DNA of 64,000 nt from the NCBI GenBank assembly GCA_017430235.1, contig JAFRNH010000031.1, positions 1 through 64,000 of the forward strand, given 5' to 3'. The notes below the pieces were generated by a model. It had not been told where the DNA came from. It ran no database searches and saw only the letters and a list, made by a program, of their open reading frames with translations. The stretch is from Paludibacteraceae bacterium. Its GTDB lineage: Bacteria; Bacteroidota; Bacteroidia; Bacteroidales; Paludibacteraceae. Position numbers and translations under genes: made by a program. Positions within the stretch are counted from its first letter, which is position 1. Each line of letters begins with the position of its first letter. Shown in pieces: positions 53,780 to 64,000 of the stretch.

Positions 53780-53971
53780 TTATTTATTATCTCTCAGACT
53801 CAACTCTGTGTTTATACGAGCAATATTCTTACGAATAGCCTTAATTTGAGAAGGGTTCTCCAACGGAGAAACCGCATGGTTTAATTTCATACGAATCAAA
53901 GCATCCTTCTCTGCTGCGAGTCTTTCCTTTAACTCTTGAGTAGTTAACTCTTTAATTTCTGCTATTTTCAT
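53780..53971 (-). CDS. rpmC: Ribosomal protein L29
   Basis: 63 residues, family length. MKIAEIKELTTQELKERL start and the ENPSQIKAIRKNIARINTEL helix mark L29, a two-helix protein at the polypeptide exit site. It starts 6 bp after rplP. Confidence 0.95.
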   Translation of the reverse strand: MKIAEIKELTTQELKERLAAEKDALIRMKLNHAVSPLENPSQIKAIRKNIARINTELSLRDNK

Positions 53972-53977
53972 AATCTA

Positions 53978-54412
53978 TCACGCGTTTTGGTTTTGAGCAT
54001 CAAAATCTCGTCTAACAATAAACTTAGTAGTTACTGGCAACTTTTGTGCAGCCAAGCGCAATGCTTCTTTTGCTACTTCAAAAGGTACTCCTTCTACTTC
54101 AATTACCACTCTTCCTGGAGTAACGGGCGCAACAAATCCCTCTGGGTTACCTTTTCCTTTACCCATACGAACCTCTGCAGGTTTCTTAGTGATAGGTTTA
54201 TCAGGAAATATTCTAATCCATATTTGTCCTTGTCTTTGCATATAACGTGTTACTGCAACACGAGCTGCTTCGATTTGGCGACCTGTAATCCACTTTGACT
54301 CCAAGACTTTAATACCGAAAGATCCAAAAGCTAATTGGTTTCCGCGTTGTGCGTTACCCTTCATACGACCTTTCTGTTGTCTTCTGAATTTTGTTTTCTT
54401 AGGTTGTAACAT
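53978..54412 (-). CDS. rplP: Ribosomal protein L16
   Basis: 144 residues. [58 protein letters not shown] and [17 protein letters not shown] are L16 signatures. It positions tRNA in the A site. It follows rpsC by 25 bp. Confidence 0.97.
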   Translation of the reverse strand: MLQPKKTKFRRQQKGRMKGNAQRGNQLAFGSFGIKVLESKWITGRQIEAARVAVTRYMQRQGQIWIRIFPDKPITKKPAEVRMGKGKGNPEGFVAPVTPGRVVIEVEGVPFEVAKEALRLAAQKLPVTTKFIVRRDFDAQNQNA

Positions 54413-54437
54413 CTTTCCTTAAATCAAATTAACAGAA

Positions 54438-55166
54438 TTATTTTCTTTTTCTCTTGAAGCCTTGTTGTTTTCCTGCTGCAGGAGCGTTACCGCTTCTGTT
54501 TACTTCTTTAGTAGCAGCAAAATTAGGTGCCAAATCTTTCTTACCGTAAACTTCTCCACGGCAAATCCAAACTTTAATACCAATTAAACCAACCTTAGTC
54601 AAAGCTTCAGCCTGAGCGTAGTCTATATCTGCTCTAAATGTATGAAGTGGAGTTCTTCCCTCTTTATACATCTCTGAACGTGCCATTTCTGCACCATTCA
54701 AACGACCAGATACTTGAACCTTAATACCCTCAGCACCCATACGCATAGTAGAGGCAATAGCCATTTTTGTTGCACGACGGTATGCAATCTTTCCCTCTAT
54801 CTGACGAGCAATGTTATTTGCTACGATCATTGCGTCTAAATCTGGTTTCTTAACCTCGAAGATGTTGATTTGAACATCTTTGTCAGTTACACCTTTCAAC
54901 TCTTCTTTTAATTTCTCTACCTCTTGTCCACCTTTACCGATGATGATTCCTGGACGTGCAGTACATACAGTAATGGTAACTAATTTCAAGGTACGTTCGA
55001 TAACTATTTTTGAAACGCTAGCCTTTGCAAGACGGGCATTCAGATACTTTCTAATCTTAGCATCTTCCAAGATAGTATCGCCATAATTTTTTCCTCCGAA
55101 CCAATTGGAATCCCATCCTTTGATGATTCCTAAACGGTTACTAATTGGATTTACTTTCTGTCCCAT
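54438..55166 (-). CDS. rpsC: Ribosomal protein S3
   Basis: 242 residues. [20 protein letters not shown] start; a KH domain with [20 protein letters not shown]-terminal [21 protein letters not shown] and GVKVW-like [15 protein letters not shown]3 forms part of the mRNA entry channel. The basic C-terminal tail (QQGFKRKRK) is short. Starts 7 bp after rplV. Confidence 0.97.
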   Translation of the reverse strand: MGQKVNPISNRLGIIKGWDSNWFGGKNYGDTILEDAKIRKYLNARLAKASVSKIVIERTLKLVTITVCTARPGIIIGKGGQEVEKLKEELKGVTDKDVQINIFEVKKPDLDAMIVANNIARQIEGKIAYRRATKMAIASTMRMGAEGIKVQVSGRLNGAEMARSEMYKEGRTPLHTFRADIDYAQAEALTKVGLIGIKVWICRGEVYGKKDLAPNFAATKEVNRSGNAPAAGKQQGFKRKRK

Positions 55167-55173
55167 CTAACAA

Positions 55174-55584
55174 TTAATTTTGGTTAGCATTTGAATTAAT
55201 AGAATCTACAAATATAGTCACATGGTTAGAGCGTTTACGAATTCTGTAACCTCTACCTTGTGGAGCTGGACGAAGTCTCTTTAATGTTTTTCCTTCGTCT
55301 ACGAAAATTTTGCTAATATACAACTCACCGCTATCAGCTGTCTTATCGGTCTTCTTCTCCCAGTTTGCGATAGCAGAACGAAGCAATTTCTCTAAGCGGT
55401 TAGAAGCATCCTTCTTTGAATATTTCAAAACACTAAGTGCTCTGTAAACCTCCATTCCTCTTATCATATCAGCGACAAGACGCATCTTGCGTGGTGATGT
55501 AGGAACATCGTTTAATTTAGCGAAGTAAAGCGACTGACGAGCTTCTTTTAATGCTGTTGCCGAGTTTTTCTTTCTTACACCCAT
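55174..55584 (-). CDS. rplV: Ribosomal protein L22
   Basis: 136 residues. [39 protein letters not shown], and the tunnel loop [20 protein letters not shown] with [11 protein letters not shown] are L22 signatures. The hairpin lines the exit tunnel where macrolides act. It lies 34 bp after rpsS. Confidence 0.97.
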   Translation of the reverse strand: MGVRKKNSATALKEARQSLYFAKLNDVPTSPRKMRLVADMIRGMEVYRALSVLKYSKKDASNRLEKLLRSAIANWEKKTDKTADSGELYISKIFVDEGKTLKRLRPAPQGRGYRIRKRSNHVTIFVDSINSNANQN

Positions 55585-55618
55585 TTTATTTACTTTTTTT
55601 TAATTTTCTTTTCACGGT

Positions 55619-55888
55619 TTATTTTTTCTTATTTCCACCGTGTCCTCTAAATGTACGAGTCAACGAAAATTCTCCAAGTTTATGACCTACCATATTTTCG
55701 GTAACGTACACAGGAATAAATTTATTTCCGTTATGAACTGCAATAGTATGACCCACAAAGTCTGGGGAAATCATTGAAGCGCGTGACCATGTCTTTATAA
55801 CAGACTTCTTTCCGCTCTCATTCATGGCCAAAACCTTCTTCTCCAGTTTTACACTTATAAATGGACCTTTTTTTAATGAACGACTCAT
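55619..55888 (-). CDS. rpsS: Ribosomal protein S19
   Basis: 89 residues. [18 protein letters not shown] start, [20 protein letters not shown], and [19 protein letters not shown] followed by RGHGGNKKK are S19 signatures. It binds the 30S head with S13. It follows rplB by 17 bp. Confidence 0.97.
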   Translation of the reverse strand: MSRSLKKGPFISVKLEKKVLAMNESGKKSVIKTWSRASMISPDFVGHTIAVHNGNKFIPVYVTENMVGHKLGEFSLTRTFRGHGGNKKK

Positions 55889-55905
55889 AAAAATTACCTT
55901 TTAAA

Positions 55906-56730
55906 TTACTTTTTCCTTCTTTCAACTATATACTTATTAGAAGTATTCTTTGGTGCTCTTGTCTTGTAACCCTTAGCCAAAAGACCCTTTCTTGATCTTG
56001 GATGACCTCCAGATTGACGGCCTTCACCACCACCCATTGGGTGATCTACTGGGTTCATTACTACAGCACGGTTTCTAGGACGACGACCTAACCAACGTGA
56101 ACGTCCTGCTTTACCTGAACGCTCCAACGCATGATCAGAGTTTCCTACTGTACCAATTGTTGCTTTACAAGTACAAAGAATCATTCTAGTTTCACCAGAA
56201 GGTAATTTTACGATTGCATACTTTCCTTCTCTCGAAGTCAACTGCGCAAATGTTCCTGCTGAACGAACCAAAGCAGCTCCTTGGCCCGGACGCAATTCCA
56301 AATTGTGAATTACAGTTCCTAATGGAATGTTTTGCAGTGGTAATGCATTACCTACTTCAGGAGATGCTTCATTTCCTGACATCAACTCCTGTCCTACCTG
56401 CAAACCGTTAGGTGCAAGAATGTAACGTTTCTCTCCATCAGCGTAAAATAACAAAGCAATACGAGCTGATCTGTTTGGATCGTACTCAATTGTTTTTACT
56501 ACTGCTGGAACACCATCTTTGTCTCTTTTGAAGTCAATTACTCTGTACTTTCTCTTGTGACCGCCTCCGATATAACGCATGGTCATCTTACCTGTGTTAT
56601 TACGTCCACCGGTCTTTGTCATTCCTCTTACAAGAGATTTCTCTGGCACACTTGAGGTAATTGTCTCAAATGTTCCAATAACTTTGTGTCTTTGCCCTGG
56701 TGTTGTGGGCATAAATTTACGAACAGCCAT
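55906..56730 (-). CDS. rplB: Ribosomal protein L2
   Basis: 274 residues. [20 protein letters not shown] and the C-terminal loop [20 protein letters not shown], with the His needed at the peptidyl-transferase centre, are clear L2 signatures. It begins 2 bp after rplW. Confidence 0.97.
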   Translation of the reverse strand: MAVRKFMPTTPGQRHKVIGTFETITSSVPEKSLVRGMTKTGGRNNTGKMTMRYIGGGHKRKYRVIDFKRDKDGVPAVVKTIEYDPNRSARIALLFYADGEKRYILAPNGLQVGQELMSGNEASPEVGNALPLQNIPLGTVIHNLELRPGQGAALVRSAGTFAQLTSREGKYAIVKLPSGETRMILCTCKATIGTVGNSDHALERSGKAGRSRWLGRRPRNRAVVMNPVDHPMGGGEGRQSGGHPRSRKGLLAKGYKTRAPKNTSNKYIVERRKK

Positions 56731-56732
56731 TT

Positions 56733-57026
56733 TTATTGAATATTGCTATAAAAATCTATTACTTCACCTTCCTTCAAGGTAACATATGCCTTCTTATATG
56801 AAGGTGCATTTCCCTTTAGGATACCAGTCTTTGTATAACGACATTTTGCCTTTCCTTCAACTTGCATTGTGTTGACAGAAACGACTTGAACGTTATACAT
56901 TTCCTCAATGGCCTTCTTTATCTCTATTTTGTTAGCCTTTGGGGAAACACGAAAACCATAGCGAGAATACTTCTCGCCAAGGTTTGTTGCTTTCTCGGTT
57001 ATTATCGGTTTAATTATGATTCCCAT
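56733..57026 (-). CDS. rplW: Ribosomal protein L23
   Basis: 97 residues. [58 protein letters not shown] are L23 signatures. It docks trigger factor and SRP at the exit tunnel. It starts 12 bp after rplD. Confidence 0.96.
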   Translation of the reverse strand: MGIIIKPIITEKATNLGEKYSRYGFRVSPKANKIEIKKAIEEMYNVQVVSVNTMQVEGKAKCRYTKTGILKGNAPSYKKAYVTLKEGEVIDFYSNIQ

Positions 57027-57038
57027 CCTTTCAACCTC

Positions 57039-57668
57039 CTAATCTTTTAAATTATTCTCAATATTCGCCAAAGCGCCCTCTGTTAATAACAAACATGAAG
57101 CGTCCAAAATTCTGTAAGTGTTTAAGTCTGAGGACAAAACAACTCCAGCGTTCTGAATATTTCGAGCGGACAAATATACGTTTTTATTTGGTTCTGACAA
57201 AATTAAAAGTGATTTCTTATCAACAATGTTGAAATCTTTCATCATTGACACAAAATCCTTCGTTTTTGGTGCATCAAAAGATACATTTTCAATAACGATG
57301 ATTGCATTGTCTTTGATCTTTGCTGACAAAGCCGACTTACGTGCCAATTTCTTTGTCTTCTTGTTCAACTTGAAGCTATAATCACGTGGTACAGGACCAA
57401 ATACGCGTGCACCTCCTACCAATACTGGAGAGTTGATATCACCACGACGTGCTCCTCCTCCTCCTTTTTGGCGTCCTAACTTTCTGGTACTACCAGACAA
57501 TTCACTTCTCTCCTTAGATTTGTGCGTACCTTGACGTTTGTTTGCCAAGTATTGCTTTACATCTAAGTACATTACATGTTCATTTGGTTCAATACCAAAG
57601 ATGCTATCGCTTACAGAGACCTTTCTTCCAGTATCTTGGCCTTTAATATTATATACACTAAGTTCCAT
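57039..57668 (-). CDS. rplD: Ribosomal protein L4
   Basis: 209 residues. The tunnel loop [39 protein letters not shown] and [20 protein letters not shown] identify L4. In E. coli L4 represses the S10 operon. Its start overlaps the rplC stop by 1 bp, suggesting coupled translation. Confidence 0.97.
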   Translation of the reverse strand: MELSVYNIKGQDTGRKVSVSDSIFGIEPNEHVMYLDVKQYLANKRQGTHKSKERSELSGSTRKLGRQKGGGGARRGDINSPVLVGGARVFGPVPRDYSFKLNKKTKKLARKSALSAKIKDNAIIVIENVSFDAPKTKDFVSMMKDFNIVDKKSLLILSEPNKNVYLSARNIQNAGVVLSSDLNTYRILDASCLLLTEGALANIENNLKD

Positions 57669-58285
57669 TACTTATTTACAATTACGATTGAACCTTTAGC
57701 TCCTGGCAATGAACCTTTCAAAATCAAAAGATTATTTTCAGGAATAACTTTTAAAACTTGAAGATTCTGAACTGTAACAGACTCTCCACCCAAGCGACCT
57801 GCCATACGCATTCCTTTGAATACTTTTGCAGGGTAAGAACATGCTCCAACTGATCCTGGTGCTCTCAAACGGTTGTGCTGACCGTGTGTGCTTTGTTGCA
57901 CACCTCCAAATCCGTGACGTTTTACTACACCTTGGAATCCTTTTCCTTTAGAGGTTCCCACTACATCTACAAACTTAGAATCAGCGAACAAATCTACTGT
58001 TATCTGATCTCCTAATTTGTACTCGGTCTCAAAACCCTTGAACTCGGCCAAGTGTCTCATTGGGGCTACTGACGCTTTCTTGAAGTGTCCCATTTCTGCT
58101 TTTGAAGTGTTCTTTTCTTTCTTCTCTTCAAAACCAACTTGGACTGCCTCATAACCATCTTTCTCGATAGTCTTAATTTGAGTAACCACACAAGGACCTA
58201 CTTCGACAACAGTGCATGGAATATTCTTTCCCTCGGCACTGAAAACGGATGTCATTCCGATTTTTTTTCCTAATAATCCTGGCAT
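57668..58285 (-). CDS. rplC: Ribosomal protein L3
   Basis: 205 residues. [19 protein letters not shown] start, [20 protein letters not shown], and the loop [19 protein letters not shown], then [19 protein letters not shown] are L3 signatures; the loop reaches the peptidyl-transferase centre. It lies 18 bp after rpsJ. Confidence 0.97.
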   Translation of the reverse strand: MPGLLGKKIGMTSVFSAEGKNIPCTVVEVGPCVVTQIKTIEKDGYEAVQVGFEEKKEKNTSKAEMGHFKKASVAPMRHLAEFKGFETEYKLGDQITVDLFADSKFVDVVGTSKGKGFQGVVKRHGFGGVQQSTHGQHNRLRAPGSVGACSYPAKVFKGMRMAGRLGGESVTVQNLQVLKVIPENNLLILKGSLPGAKGSIVIVNK

Positions 58286-58303
58286 TTCAATAAATATTAA
58301 TTA

Positions 58304-58606
58304 CTATGCAATTTCTACTTCTACTCCACTTGGCAACTCTAACTTCATCAACGCATCAATTGTCTTAGAGGTTGAACTATAGATGTCGATCAATCTCTTG
58401 TATGATGAAAGTTGAAATTGCTCTCTCGATTTCTTGTTTACGAATGTAGAGCGGTTAACTGTAAAGATACGTTTGTGTGTTGGCAATGGAATTGGACCAC
58501 TTACAACTGCACCCGTATTCTTAACTGTCTTAACGATCTTTTCTGCTGACTTGTCAACCAAGCTGTGATCGTATGACTTTAATTTAATTCTAATTTTCTG
58601 ACTCAT
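58304..58606 (-). CDS. rpsJ: Ribosomal protein S10
   Basis: 100 residues. [40 protein letters not shown] and [16 protein letters not shown] are S10 signatures. First gene of the S10 part of the block, 24 bp after fusA; no tuf gene lies between, unlike in many bacteria. Confidence 0.97.
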   Translation of the reverse strand: MSQKIRIKLKSYDHSLVDKSAEKIVKTVKNTGAVVSGPIPLPTHKRIFTVNRSTFVNKKSREQFQLSSYKRLIDIYSSTSKTIDALMKLELPSGVEVEIA

Positions 58607-58630
58607 CTCTTTGAATCTTATATAAATTAA

Positions 58631-60754
58631 TTACAATAATTCTACTTTACCTTTAGCCTCTGCTACTACTGCTTTTGCAATAGAAGAAGAAACTTCTGCA
58701 TAATGAGAGAACTCCATTGATGAAGTTGCACGACCTGATGTGATAGTACGCAAATCTGTTACATATCCAAACATCTCTGCCAAAGGTACTTTAGCCTTTA
58801 CAATACGTGCACCTGAACGGCTGGTTTCCATACCTTCAACTTGACCACGACGTTTGTTCAAGTCTCCGATTACATCTCCCATGTTCTCCTCTGGTGTGAT
58901 AACTTCCAATTTCATAATTGGCTCCATCAACACTGGTTTTGCCTTTGCACATGCCTCCTTGAATGCCAAGTTTGCACAGATTTCAAATGACAACTGGTCT
59001 GAGTCTACTGGGTGATATGAACCATCCATTACGACAACTTTCATCTTCTCCAATGGGAATCCTGCTAACACACCATTGCGCATTGCTGATTGGAATCCTT
59101 TTTGAATTGATGGGATAAATTCCTTTGGAATGTTACCACCCTTAACAACATCTTCGAATTGCAAGCTGCCTTCGAATCCTTCGTCTGCTGGTCCAACAGA
59201 TACAACGATATCTGCATATTTACCACGACCTCCGGATTGTTTCTTATATAACTCACGGTGCTCAACAGTCTTAGTAATAGCCTCCTTATAGTTAACTTGA
59301 GGACGACCTTGATTACATTCAACTTTGAACTCACGTTTCAAACGGTCGATAATGATATCCAAGTGCAACTCACCCATACCAGAGATAACTGTTTGACCTG
59401 ATTGCTCATCTGTTCTAACAGTAAAGGTTGGATCCTCTTCTGCCAACTTAGCCAAACCATTACCCAATTTATCAACATCAGCTTGAGACTTAGGCTCGAT
59501 AGCGATACCAATCACTGGATCTGGGAAGTCAATTGACTCCAATACCATGTGGTCTTTCTCATCTTCACCACACAATGTATCACCTGTACGAATATCTTTG
59601 AAACCTACACCTGCACCGATATCACCAGCAGAGATTACATCAACTGGATTTTGGTGGTTAGAGTGCATTTGGAATAGACGAGAGATACGTTCTTTCTTTC
59701 CTGAACGTGTGTTGAAGATATATGATCCTGCGTCGATTTTACCTGAATATACACGGAAGTAGCAAAGACGACCTACGAATGGGTCTGTTGCAATCTTAAA
59801 TGCCAATGCACACAAAGGCTCGTCCTCACTTGGGTGACGAATAATTTGTTTTTCAGGATCATCTACTGCAGTACCAATGATGTCTGCTGTATCCAATGGG
59901 CTAGGCAAATAAGCACAAACTGCATCCAACATAGTTTGAACTCCTTTGTTCTTAAATGAAGAACCACAAATCATTGGATAAATCTTCATTGCGATAGTAC
60001 CTTTTCTAAGAGCAACTTTAATTTCCTCTTCTGTAATAGTACTTGGATCATCAAAGAATTTCTCCATCAAAGCATCGTCGCACTCAGCAACAGACTCCAA
60101 CATCTTGTCTCTCCACTCTTTAGCTTCATCAACCAAATCAGCTGGAATGTCCTCAATTGAATATTCTGCACCCATGGTTTCATCATGCCAAAGAATAGCT
60201 TTCATTTTGATCAAATCAACAACTCCCTTGAAAGAATCTTCTGCTCCGATAGGAATTTGAATAGGACATGGATTAGCGCCCAAAACTTCCTTAACCTGTG
60301 TTACAACATCAAAGAAGTTGGCACCAGAACGGTCCATCTTGTTTACATAACAAATACGAGGAACGTGGTACTTATCTGCTTGTCTCCATACTGTTTCAGA
60401 TTGAGGCTCAACACCACCAACTGCACAGAAAGTAGCAACAGCACCATCCAAGATACGAAGAGAACGCTCAACCTCAACAGTGAAGTCAACGTGTCCCGGA
60501 GTATCAATCAAGTTAATCTTGTATTTCTTATCGTTGTATTTCCAATAGGTTGTAGTAGCAGCAGAAGTAATAGTGATACCTCTCTCTTGCTCCTGTGCCA
60601 TCCAGTCCATCGTAGCTGCACCATCATGAACCTCACCAATCTTGTGAGTCAAACCTGTGTAGAACAAAATACGCTCAGACGTAGTTGTCTTACCAGCATC
60701 GATGTGAGCCATGATACCAATGTTTCTTGTATAATGTAAATCTGCTTTAGCCAT
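58631..60754 (-). CDS. fusA: Elongation factor G
   Basis: 707 residues, full length. GTPase that drives translocation of tRNA and mRNA. G1 [20 protein letters not shown]2/G3 [12 protein letters not shown] and [14 protein letters not shown]4 NKMDR. Domains II-V follow, with the C-terminal [20 protein letters not shown] motif. It lies in the str order rpsL-rpsG-fusA, 21 bp after rpsG. Full-length features with no sign of the divergent second EF-G found in some genomes. Confidence 0.97.
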   Translation of the reverse strand: MAKADLHYTRNIGIMAHIDAGKTTTSERILFYTGLTHKIGEVHDGAATMDWMAQEQERGITITSAATTTYWKYNDKKYKINLIDTPGHVDFTVEVERSLRILDGAVATFCAVGGVEPQSETVWRQADKYHVPRICYVNKMDRSGANFFDVVTQVKEVLGANPCPIQIPIGAEDSFKGVVDLIKMKAILWHDETMGAEYSIEDIPADLVDEAKEWRDKMLESVAECDDALMEKFFDDPSTITEEEIKVALRKGTIAMKIYPMICGSSFKNKGVQTMLDAVCAYLPSPLDTADIIGTAVDDPEKQIIRHPSEDEPLCALAFKIATDPFVGRLCYFRVYSGKIDAGSYIFNTRSGKKERISRLFQMHSNHQNPVDVISAGDIGAGVGFKDIRTGDTLCGEDEKDHMVLESIDFPDPVIGIAIEPKSQADVDKLGNGLAKLAEEDPTFTVRTDEQSGQTVISGMGELHLDIIIDRLKREFKVECNQGRPQVNYKEAITKTVEHRELYKKQSGGRGKYADIVVSVGPADEGFEGSLQFEDVVKGGNIPKEFIPSIQKGFQSAMRNGVLAGFPLEKMKVVVMDGSYHPVDSDQLSFEICANLAFKEACAKAKPVLMEPIMKLEVITPEENMGDVIGDLNKRRGQVEGMETSRSGARIVKAKVPLAEMFGYVTDLRTITSGRATSSMEFSHYAEVSSSIAKAVVAEAKGKVELL

Positions 60755-60775
60755 TTGAATAATTCTTTAAAGGGA

Positions 60776-61252
60776 TTAAAATCTGAAATGAGCAAAAGCA
60801 CGGTTTGCTTCAGCCATTTTGTGCATATCTTCTTTCTTCTTGAATGCTCCACCTTGGTTATTGAAAGCATCAGCAATCTCAGCAGCTAATTTCTCAGCCA
60901 TTGAGTGTCCACTTCTCTTGCGAGAGAACAATATCAAGTTCTTCATTGAGATTGATTCTTTTCTTTCTGGGCGGATTTCGGTAGGAACTTGGAAAGTAGC
61001 ACCACCTACACGGCGTGACTTAACTTCCACTTGTGGTGTGATGTTCTCTAAAGCCTTCTTCCATATTTCAAGCGGAGTCTTATCCTCATTAGGAAGTTTT
61101 GACTTTACATTATCCAAAGCTGTATAGAATATATCGTATGCGATAGATTTTTTTCCATCGTACATTAAGTGGTTAACAAATCTTGTAACCATTACTTCAT
61201 TAAAGATAGGATCTGGTAATATGACCCTTTTCGTTGGTTTTGCTTTTCTCAT
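60776..61252 (-). CDS. rpsG: Ribosomal protein S7
   Basis: 158 residues. [19 protein letters not shown] start, [39 protein letters not shown] and NKAFAH-type [11 protein letters not shown] end are S7 signatures. It nucleates the 30S head. It is 134 bp after rpsL; that gap is AT-rich with no feature I can support. Confidence 0.97.
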   Translation of the reverse strand: MRKAKPTKRVILPDPIFNEVMVTRFVNHLMYDGKKSIAYDIFYTALDNVKSKLPNEDKTPLEIWKKALENITPQVEVKSRRVGGATFQVPTEIRPERKESISMKNLILFSRKRSGHSMAEKLAAEIADAFNNQGGAFKKKEDMHKMAEANRAFAHFRF

Positions 61253-61386
61253 TTTTACTCAAAAATTTTTCGTTTTTGTTTTGGTTGCTTTGTTGCTTCA
61301 ACGACTACGCTAAGTCATTTACTCAACCTTGAAGTGCCACCAGTAAAACTAAAACTTGTTCTACTTAATTTTTACTCTTATCGTTC

Positions 61387-61791
61387 TTATTTCTTTCCTT
61401 TTGCTGGTGCTGCTTGACCTGGTTTAGGTCTCTTTGCTCCATACTTAGAACGACGTTGTGTACGACCATTTACACCTGCTGTATCCAATGATCCACGTAC
61501 AATGTGGTAACGTACACCTGGAAGGTCCTTAACACGTCCTCCACGTACCATTACGATTGAGTGCTCTTGCAAGTTATGTCCTTCTCCAGGAATATAAGCA
61601 TTCACCTCTTTTTGGTTCGTCAAACGTACTCTGGCAACTTTACGCATTGCAGAGTTAGGCTTCTTAGGAGTGGTGGTGTATACACGAACACATACACCTC
61701 TTCTCTGTGGACAAGAATCCAATGCTGGAGATTTGCTCTTGTCTGTAAGAGTAGCCCTTCCTTTTCTAACTAATTGCTGAATTGTAGGCAT
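61387..61791 (-). CDS. rpsL: Ribosomal protein S12
   Basis: 134 residues. [20 protein letters not shown] start, [40 protein letters not shown] and [17 protein letters not shown] are S12 signatures. The lysines in TPKKPNSA and VKDLPG, whose changes cause streptomycin resistance in other bacteria, are wild type. First gene of the block, with its promoter at 61882-61851. Confidence 0.97.
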   Translation of the reverse strand: MPTIQQLVRKGRATLTDKSKSPALDSCPQRRGVCVRVYTTTPKKPNSAMRKVARVRLTNQKEVNAYIPGEGHNLQEHSIVMVRGGRVKDLPGVRYHIVRGSLDTAGVNGRTQRRSKYGAKRPKPGQAAPAKGKK

Positions 61792-61850
61792 TTCGTTTTT
61801 TAATTTTTAATATTTTAACTTTAAATTTAGACACTATACTAATTGTGGCG

Positions 61851-61882
61851 CAAAATTAGAACTTATTTTTCTCTCTCACAAA
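61851..61882 (-). promoter_or_regulatory. Promoter of the str-S10-spc-alpha block
   Basis: TTTG (minus, 61882-61879), 20 bp, TAATTTTG (61858-61851), a full consensus match. The expected start is about 50 nt before rpsL ATG 61791. No other equally good promoter was found inside the block, although weaker ones may exist. Confidence 0.75.
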
Positions 61883-61994
61883 TTTTTTTTTATTTTTTTT
61901 CCTCCTCCTTAACTCATTCGCATTCTGCACTTTCTTTTTCTCCCTTCCTACTCCGACATTACTCCAATTACTATCTTATTTCTCAAATTTTTAT

Positions 61995-62002
61995 TACCTT
62001 TG
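61995..62002 (+). promoter_or_regulatory. Probable -7 element of the valS promoter
   Basis: TACCTTTG fits the TAnnTTTG box, about 50 nt before the valS ATG. The -33 TTTG is not present at the expected 19-20 bp upstream, so the promoter may be weak or activator dependent. Confidence 0.5.
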
Positions 62003-62054
62003 CACCCAATTTATATATATAAGGTATAAAAACAAAAAAAATTAAGATACATTC

Positions 62055-64000
62055 ATGCAAGAATTAGCTAACAAGTACAACCCCACTGACGTCGAATCTA
62101 AGTGGTATCAATATTGGTTGGATAACGGTTTCTTCAAATCAAAACCGGATGGTCGTGAACCTTATACAATTGTTATCCCCCCTCCTAATGTGACTGGTGT
62201 CCTTCACATGGGTCACATGTTAAACAATACAATCCAAGACATCCTCGTCCGCAGAGCTCGTATGTTGGGTAAAAATGCTTGCTGGGTGCCTGGTACAGAC
62301 CATGCTTCCATCGCAACCGAAGCAAAAGTGGTTAACAAACTGGCTCAGGAGGGTATTAAGAAAACTGACCTCACTCGCGAACAATTCTTAGAGCATGCTT
62401 GGGAATGGACCCGCAAACACGGCGGAATCATCCTTGAACAATTGAAAAAACTTGGCGCATCCTGCGACTGGGACAGAACAGGATTCACAATGGATGAGAC
62501 TCGTAGCAAAAGCGTTATCAAAGTATTCTGCGACCTCTACAACAAAGGTCTCATCTACCGCGGCGTACGTATGGTAAACTGGGATCCTAAAGCTTTAACC
62601 GCCCTTTCCGACGAAGAGGTTATTTATAAGGAAGAGCATAGCAAACTGTATTACCTTAAATATTATGTTGCCGACGACGATATGTCCGGCTCTACCGGCT
62701 CCGACCAAGAAGTCATCCACAAAGATGCGAAAGGTCGATATGCGGTCGTTGCAACCACTCGTCCTGAAACCATCATGGGTGATACCGCAATGTGTATCAA
62801 CCCTAAAGACCCAAAGAACAGATGGCTAAGCGGCAAAAAGGTAATCGTTCCTTTGGTTAACCGCGTAATCCCTGTTATCGAAGATGAATATGTTGATATC
62901 GAATTCGGTACTGGTTGCTTGAAAGTCACTCCTGCTCACGACGTGAACGACTATATGCTAGGAGAAAAATACAACCTGCAAACTATCGATATCTTTAATG
63001 ACAACGGTAGCATCAGCGAAGCTGCTGGCATGTATATCGGACAAGATCGTTTCGACGTTAGAAAACAAATCGAGAAAGACTTAGCTGCTGCCAACTTATT
63101 GGAAAAGACAGAAGACTACACTAACAAAGTGGGTTACTCGGAAAGGACCAACGTTGTTATCGAACCTAAACTTTCTATGCAATGGTTCCTTAAAATGGAA
63201 CACCTTGCCAAGATAGCATTGGACCCTGTCATGAAGGATGAACTTAAATTCTATCCTGCTAAATACAAAAACACATACCGCAATTGGTTAGAGAACATCA
63301 AAGATTGGTGTATCAGCCGTCAGTTGTGGTGGGGACATAGAATTCCTGCTTACTTCCTTCCTGAAGGCGGTTATGTAGTTGCTGAAACGGAAGAAAAAGC
63401 ATTGGAATTGGCTAAACAAAAAAGTGGAAACGCCAATCTAACCATCAACGATCTTCGTCAAGACGAAGACTGCTTGGACACATGGTTCTCTTCTTGGCTT
63501 TGGCCTATCTCTTTGTTCGACGGAATTAATAATCCTGGAAACGAGGAAATCAAATACTACTATCCAACCAGCGACTTGGTAACGGGTCCGGACATCATCT
63601 TCTTCTGGGTGGCTCGTATGATTATGGCGGGTTACGAATATGAAGGCGACATGCCTTTCAAAAACGTATATTTCACTGGTATCGTTCGTGACAAACTAGG
63701 AAGAAAGATGTCTAAATCATTGGGTAACTCACCAGACCCATTGGATCTCATCGACAGATTTGGTGCTGATGGTGTGCGTATGGGTATGATGTTATCCGCT
63801 CCAGCTGGTAATGACATCTTGTTCGATGAAGCATTATGCGAACAAGGCCGTAACTTCAACAATAAAATATGGAATGCATTCCGTTTGGTAAAAGGTTGGG
63901 AAGTAAAAGAGATGGAACAACCTGCATCCGCACAAAAAGCTGTGAAATGGTTCCAACAACAATTGAATAAGACAATCATTGAGATCAACGACTGTTTCGA
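62055..64000 (+). CDS. valS: Valyl-tRNA synthetase, 3' end outside window
   Basis: The frame is open from ATG 62055 to the right edge: 648 codons of a protein that is usually about 870-950 residues. Class I synthetase: the HIGH-type motif is in [15 protein letters not shown] (about residue 45), the tRNA-editing CP1 domain lies between ([13 protein letters not shown], then TPAHDVNDY), and the KMSKS motif is in [17 protein letters not shown] (about residue 551). Charges tRNA-Val and proofreads Thr. It starts with [20 protein letters not shown], the typical start. Diverges from rpsL across a 263-bp promoter region. Confidence 0.95.
   Translation, partial: MQELANKYNPTDVESKWYQYWLDNGFFKSKPDGREPYTIVIPPPNVTGVLHMGHMLNNTIQDILVRRARMLGKNACWVPGTDHASIATEAKVVNKLAQEGIKKTDLTREQFLEHAWEWTRKHGGIILEQLKKLGASCDWDRTGFTMDETRSKSVIKVFCDLYNKGLIYRGVRMVNWDPKALTALSDEEVIYKEEHSKLYYLKYYVADDDMSGSTGSDQEVIHKDAKGRYAVVATTRPETIMGDTAMCINPKDPKNRWLSGKKVIVPLVNRVIPVIEDEYVDIEFGTGCLKVTPAHDVNDYMLGEKYNLQTIDIFNDNGSISEAAGMYIGQDRFDVRKQIEKDLAAANLLEKTEDYTNKVGYSERTNVVIEPKLSMQWFLKMEHLAKIALDPVMKDELKFYPAKYKNTYRNWLENIKDWCISRQLWWGHRIPAYFLPEGGYVVAETEEKALELAKQKSGNANLTINDLRQDEDCLDTWFSSWLWPISLFDGINNPGNEEIKYYYPTSDLVTGPDIIFFWVARMIMAGYEYEGDMPFKNVYFTGIVRDKLGRKMSKSLGNSPDPLDLIDRFGADGVRMGMMLSAPAGNDILFDEALCEQGRNFNNKIWNAFRLVKGWEVKEMEQPASAQKAVKWFQQQLNKTIIEINDCF

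Noticed and set aside
61253..61386. A small gene or ribosomal leader between rpsG and rpsL
   Set aside because: The 134 bp show no start-stop frame with context and no stable hairpin that I could find by eye.

Overview
The window is a low-GC stretch of a Bacteroidota chromosome, most likely from a Bacteroidales lineage that has a type IX secretion system (T9SS). The evidence is: PorP/SprF-, PorT- and OmpA-like proteins next to very large exported proteins with T9SS C-terminal sorting domains; a PCMD lipoprotein; a leuA-leuC-leuD-leuA2-leuB operon; A-rich start regions with little Shine-Dalgarno; and repeated promoters of the form TTTG-N20-TAnnTTTG. The genus cannot be named from the sequence alone. 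No tRNA, rRNA, CRISPR array, IS element or phage gene was found.

Layout. (1) 1-3150: two tandem paralogous lipoproteins (the first cut by the left edge) and an alpha/beta hydrolase, interspersed with a palindromic repeat. (2) 3393-4878: a plus-strand phosphofructokinase with its own promoter and terminator. (3) 4924-31850, all minus strand: a surface and secretion region. It holds a YD/MORN-like membrane protein, a GLUG-repeat protein with a type A sorting domain, a barrel/OmpA-like protein, a 1,529-residue Ig/PKD-repeat protein with a type B sorting domain, PorP/SprF, an MscS-type channel, a 2,477-residue type B sorted protein, PorT, a second barrel protein and a PCMD lipoprotein. (4) 31894-34887: a PD-(D/E)XK-like hypothetical gene diverges from an NlpC/P60-LysM hydrolase and a small YD-repeat protein. 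(5) 34977-41524: the leuA-leuC-leuD-cimA-like-leuB operon, preceded by a complete transcription attenuator. (6) 41541-43753: a barrel protein, a Cys-rich/TonB-C-like protein and pyrH. (7) 43746-61882: one continuous str-S10-spc-alpha ribosomal block of 33 genes from rpsL to rplQ. (8) 62055-64000: valS, diverging and cut by the right edge.

The strongest unexpected item is the leu leader. A promoter (41524-41493) is followed by a 20-codon peptide gene (41440-41378) with seven Ile and three Leu codons. Its last codons lie in an 11-nt segment that is exactly complementary to the 5' arm of a 12-bp terminator hairpin with a T-run (41348-41312), just before leuA. This is the architecture of ribosome-stalling attenuation. 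The Ile-rich control codons fit an operon that also encodes a citramalate-synthase-like enzyme, because LeuCDB would then serve isoleucine as well as leucine synthesis.

The second theme is a T9SS cargo locus in which three genes overlap head to tail (YD protein, GLUG protein, barrel/OmpA-like protein) and a giant adhesin-like protein sits directly upstream of PorP/SprF. This is reminiscent of the SprB/SprF arrangement in gliding Bacteroidota. The third is a family of four 28-bp palindromes (core GTAGAGACGC...GCGTCTCTAC) between genes, one of them inside the leu operon.
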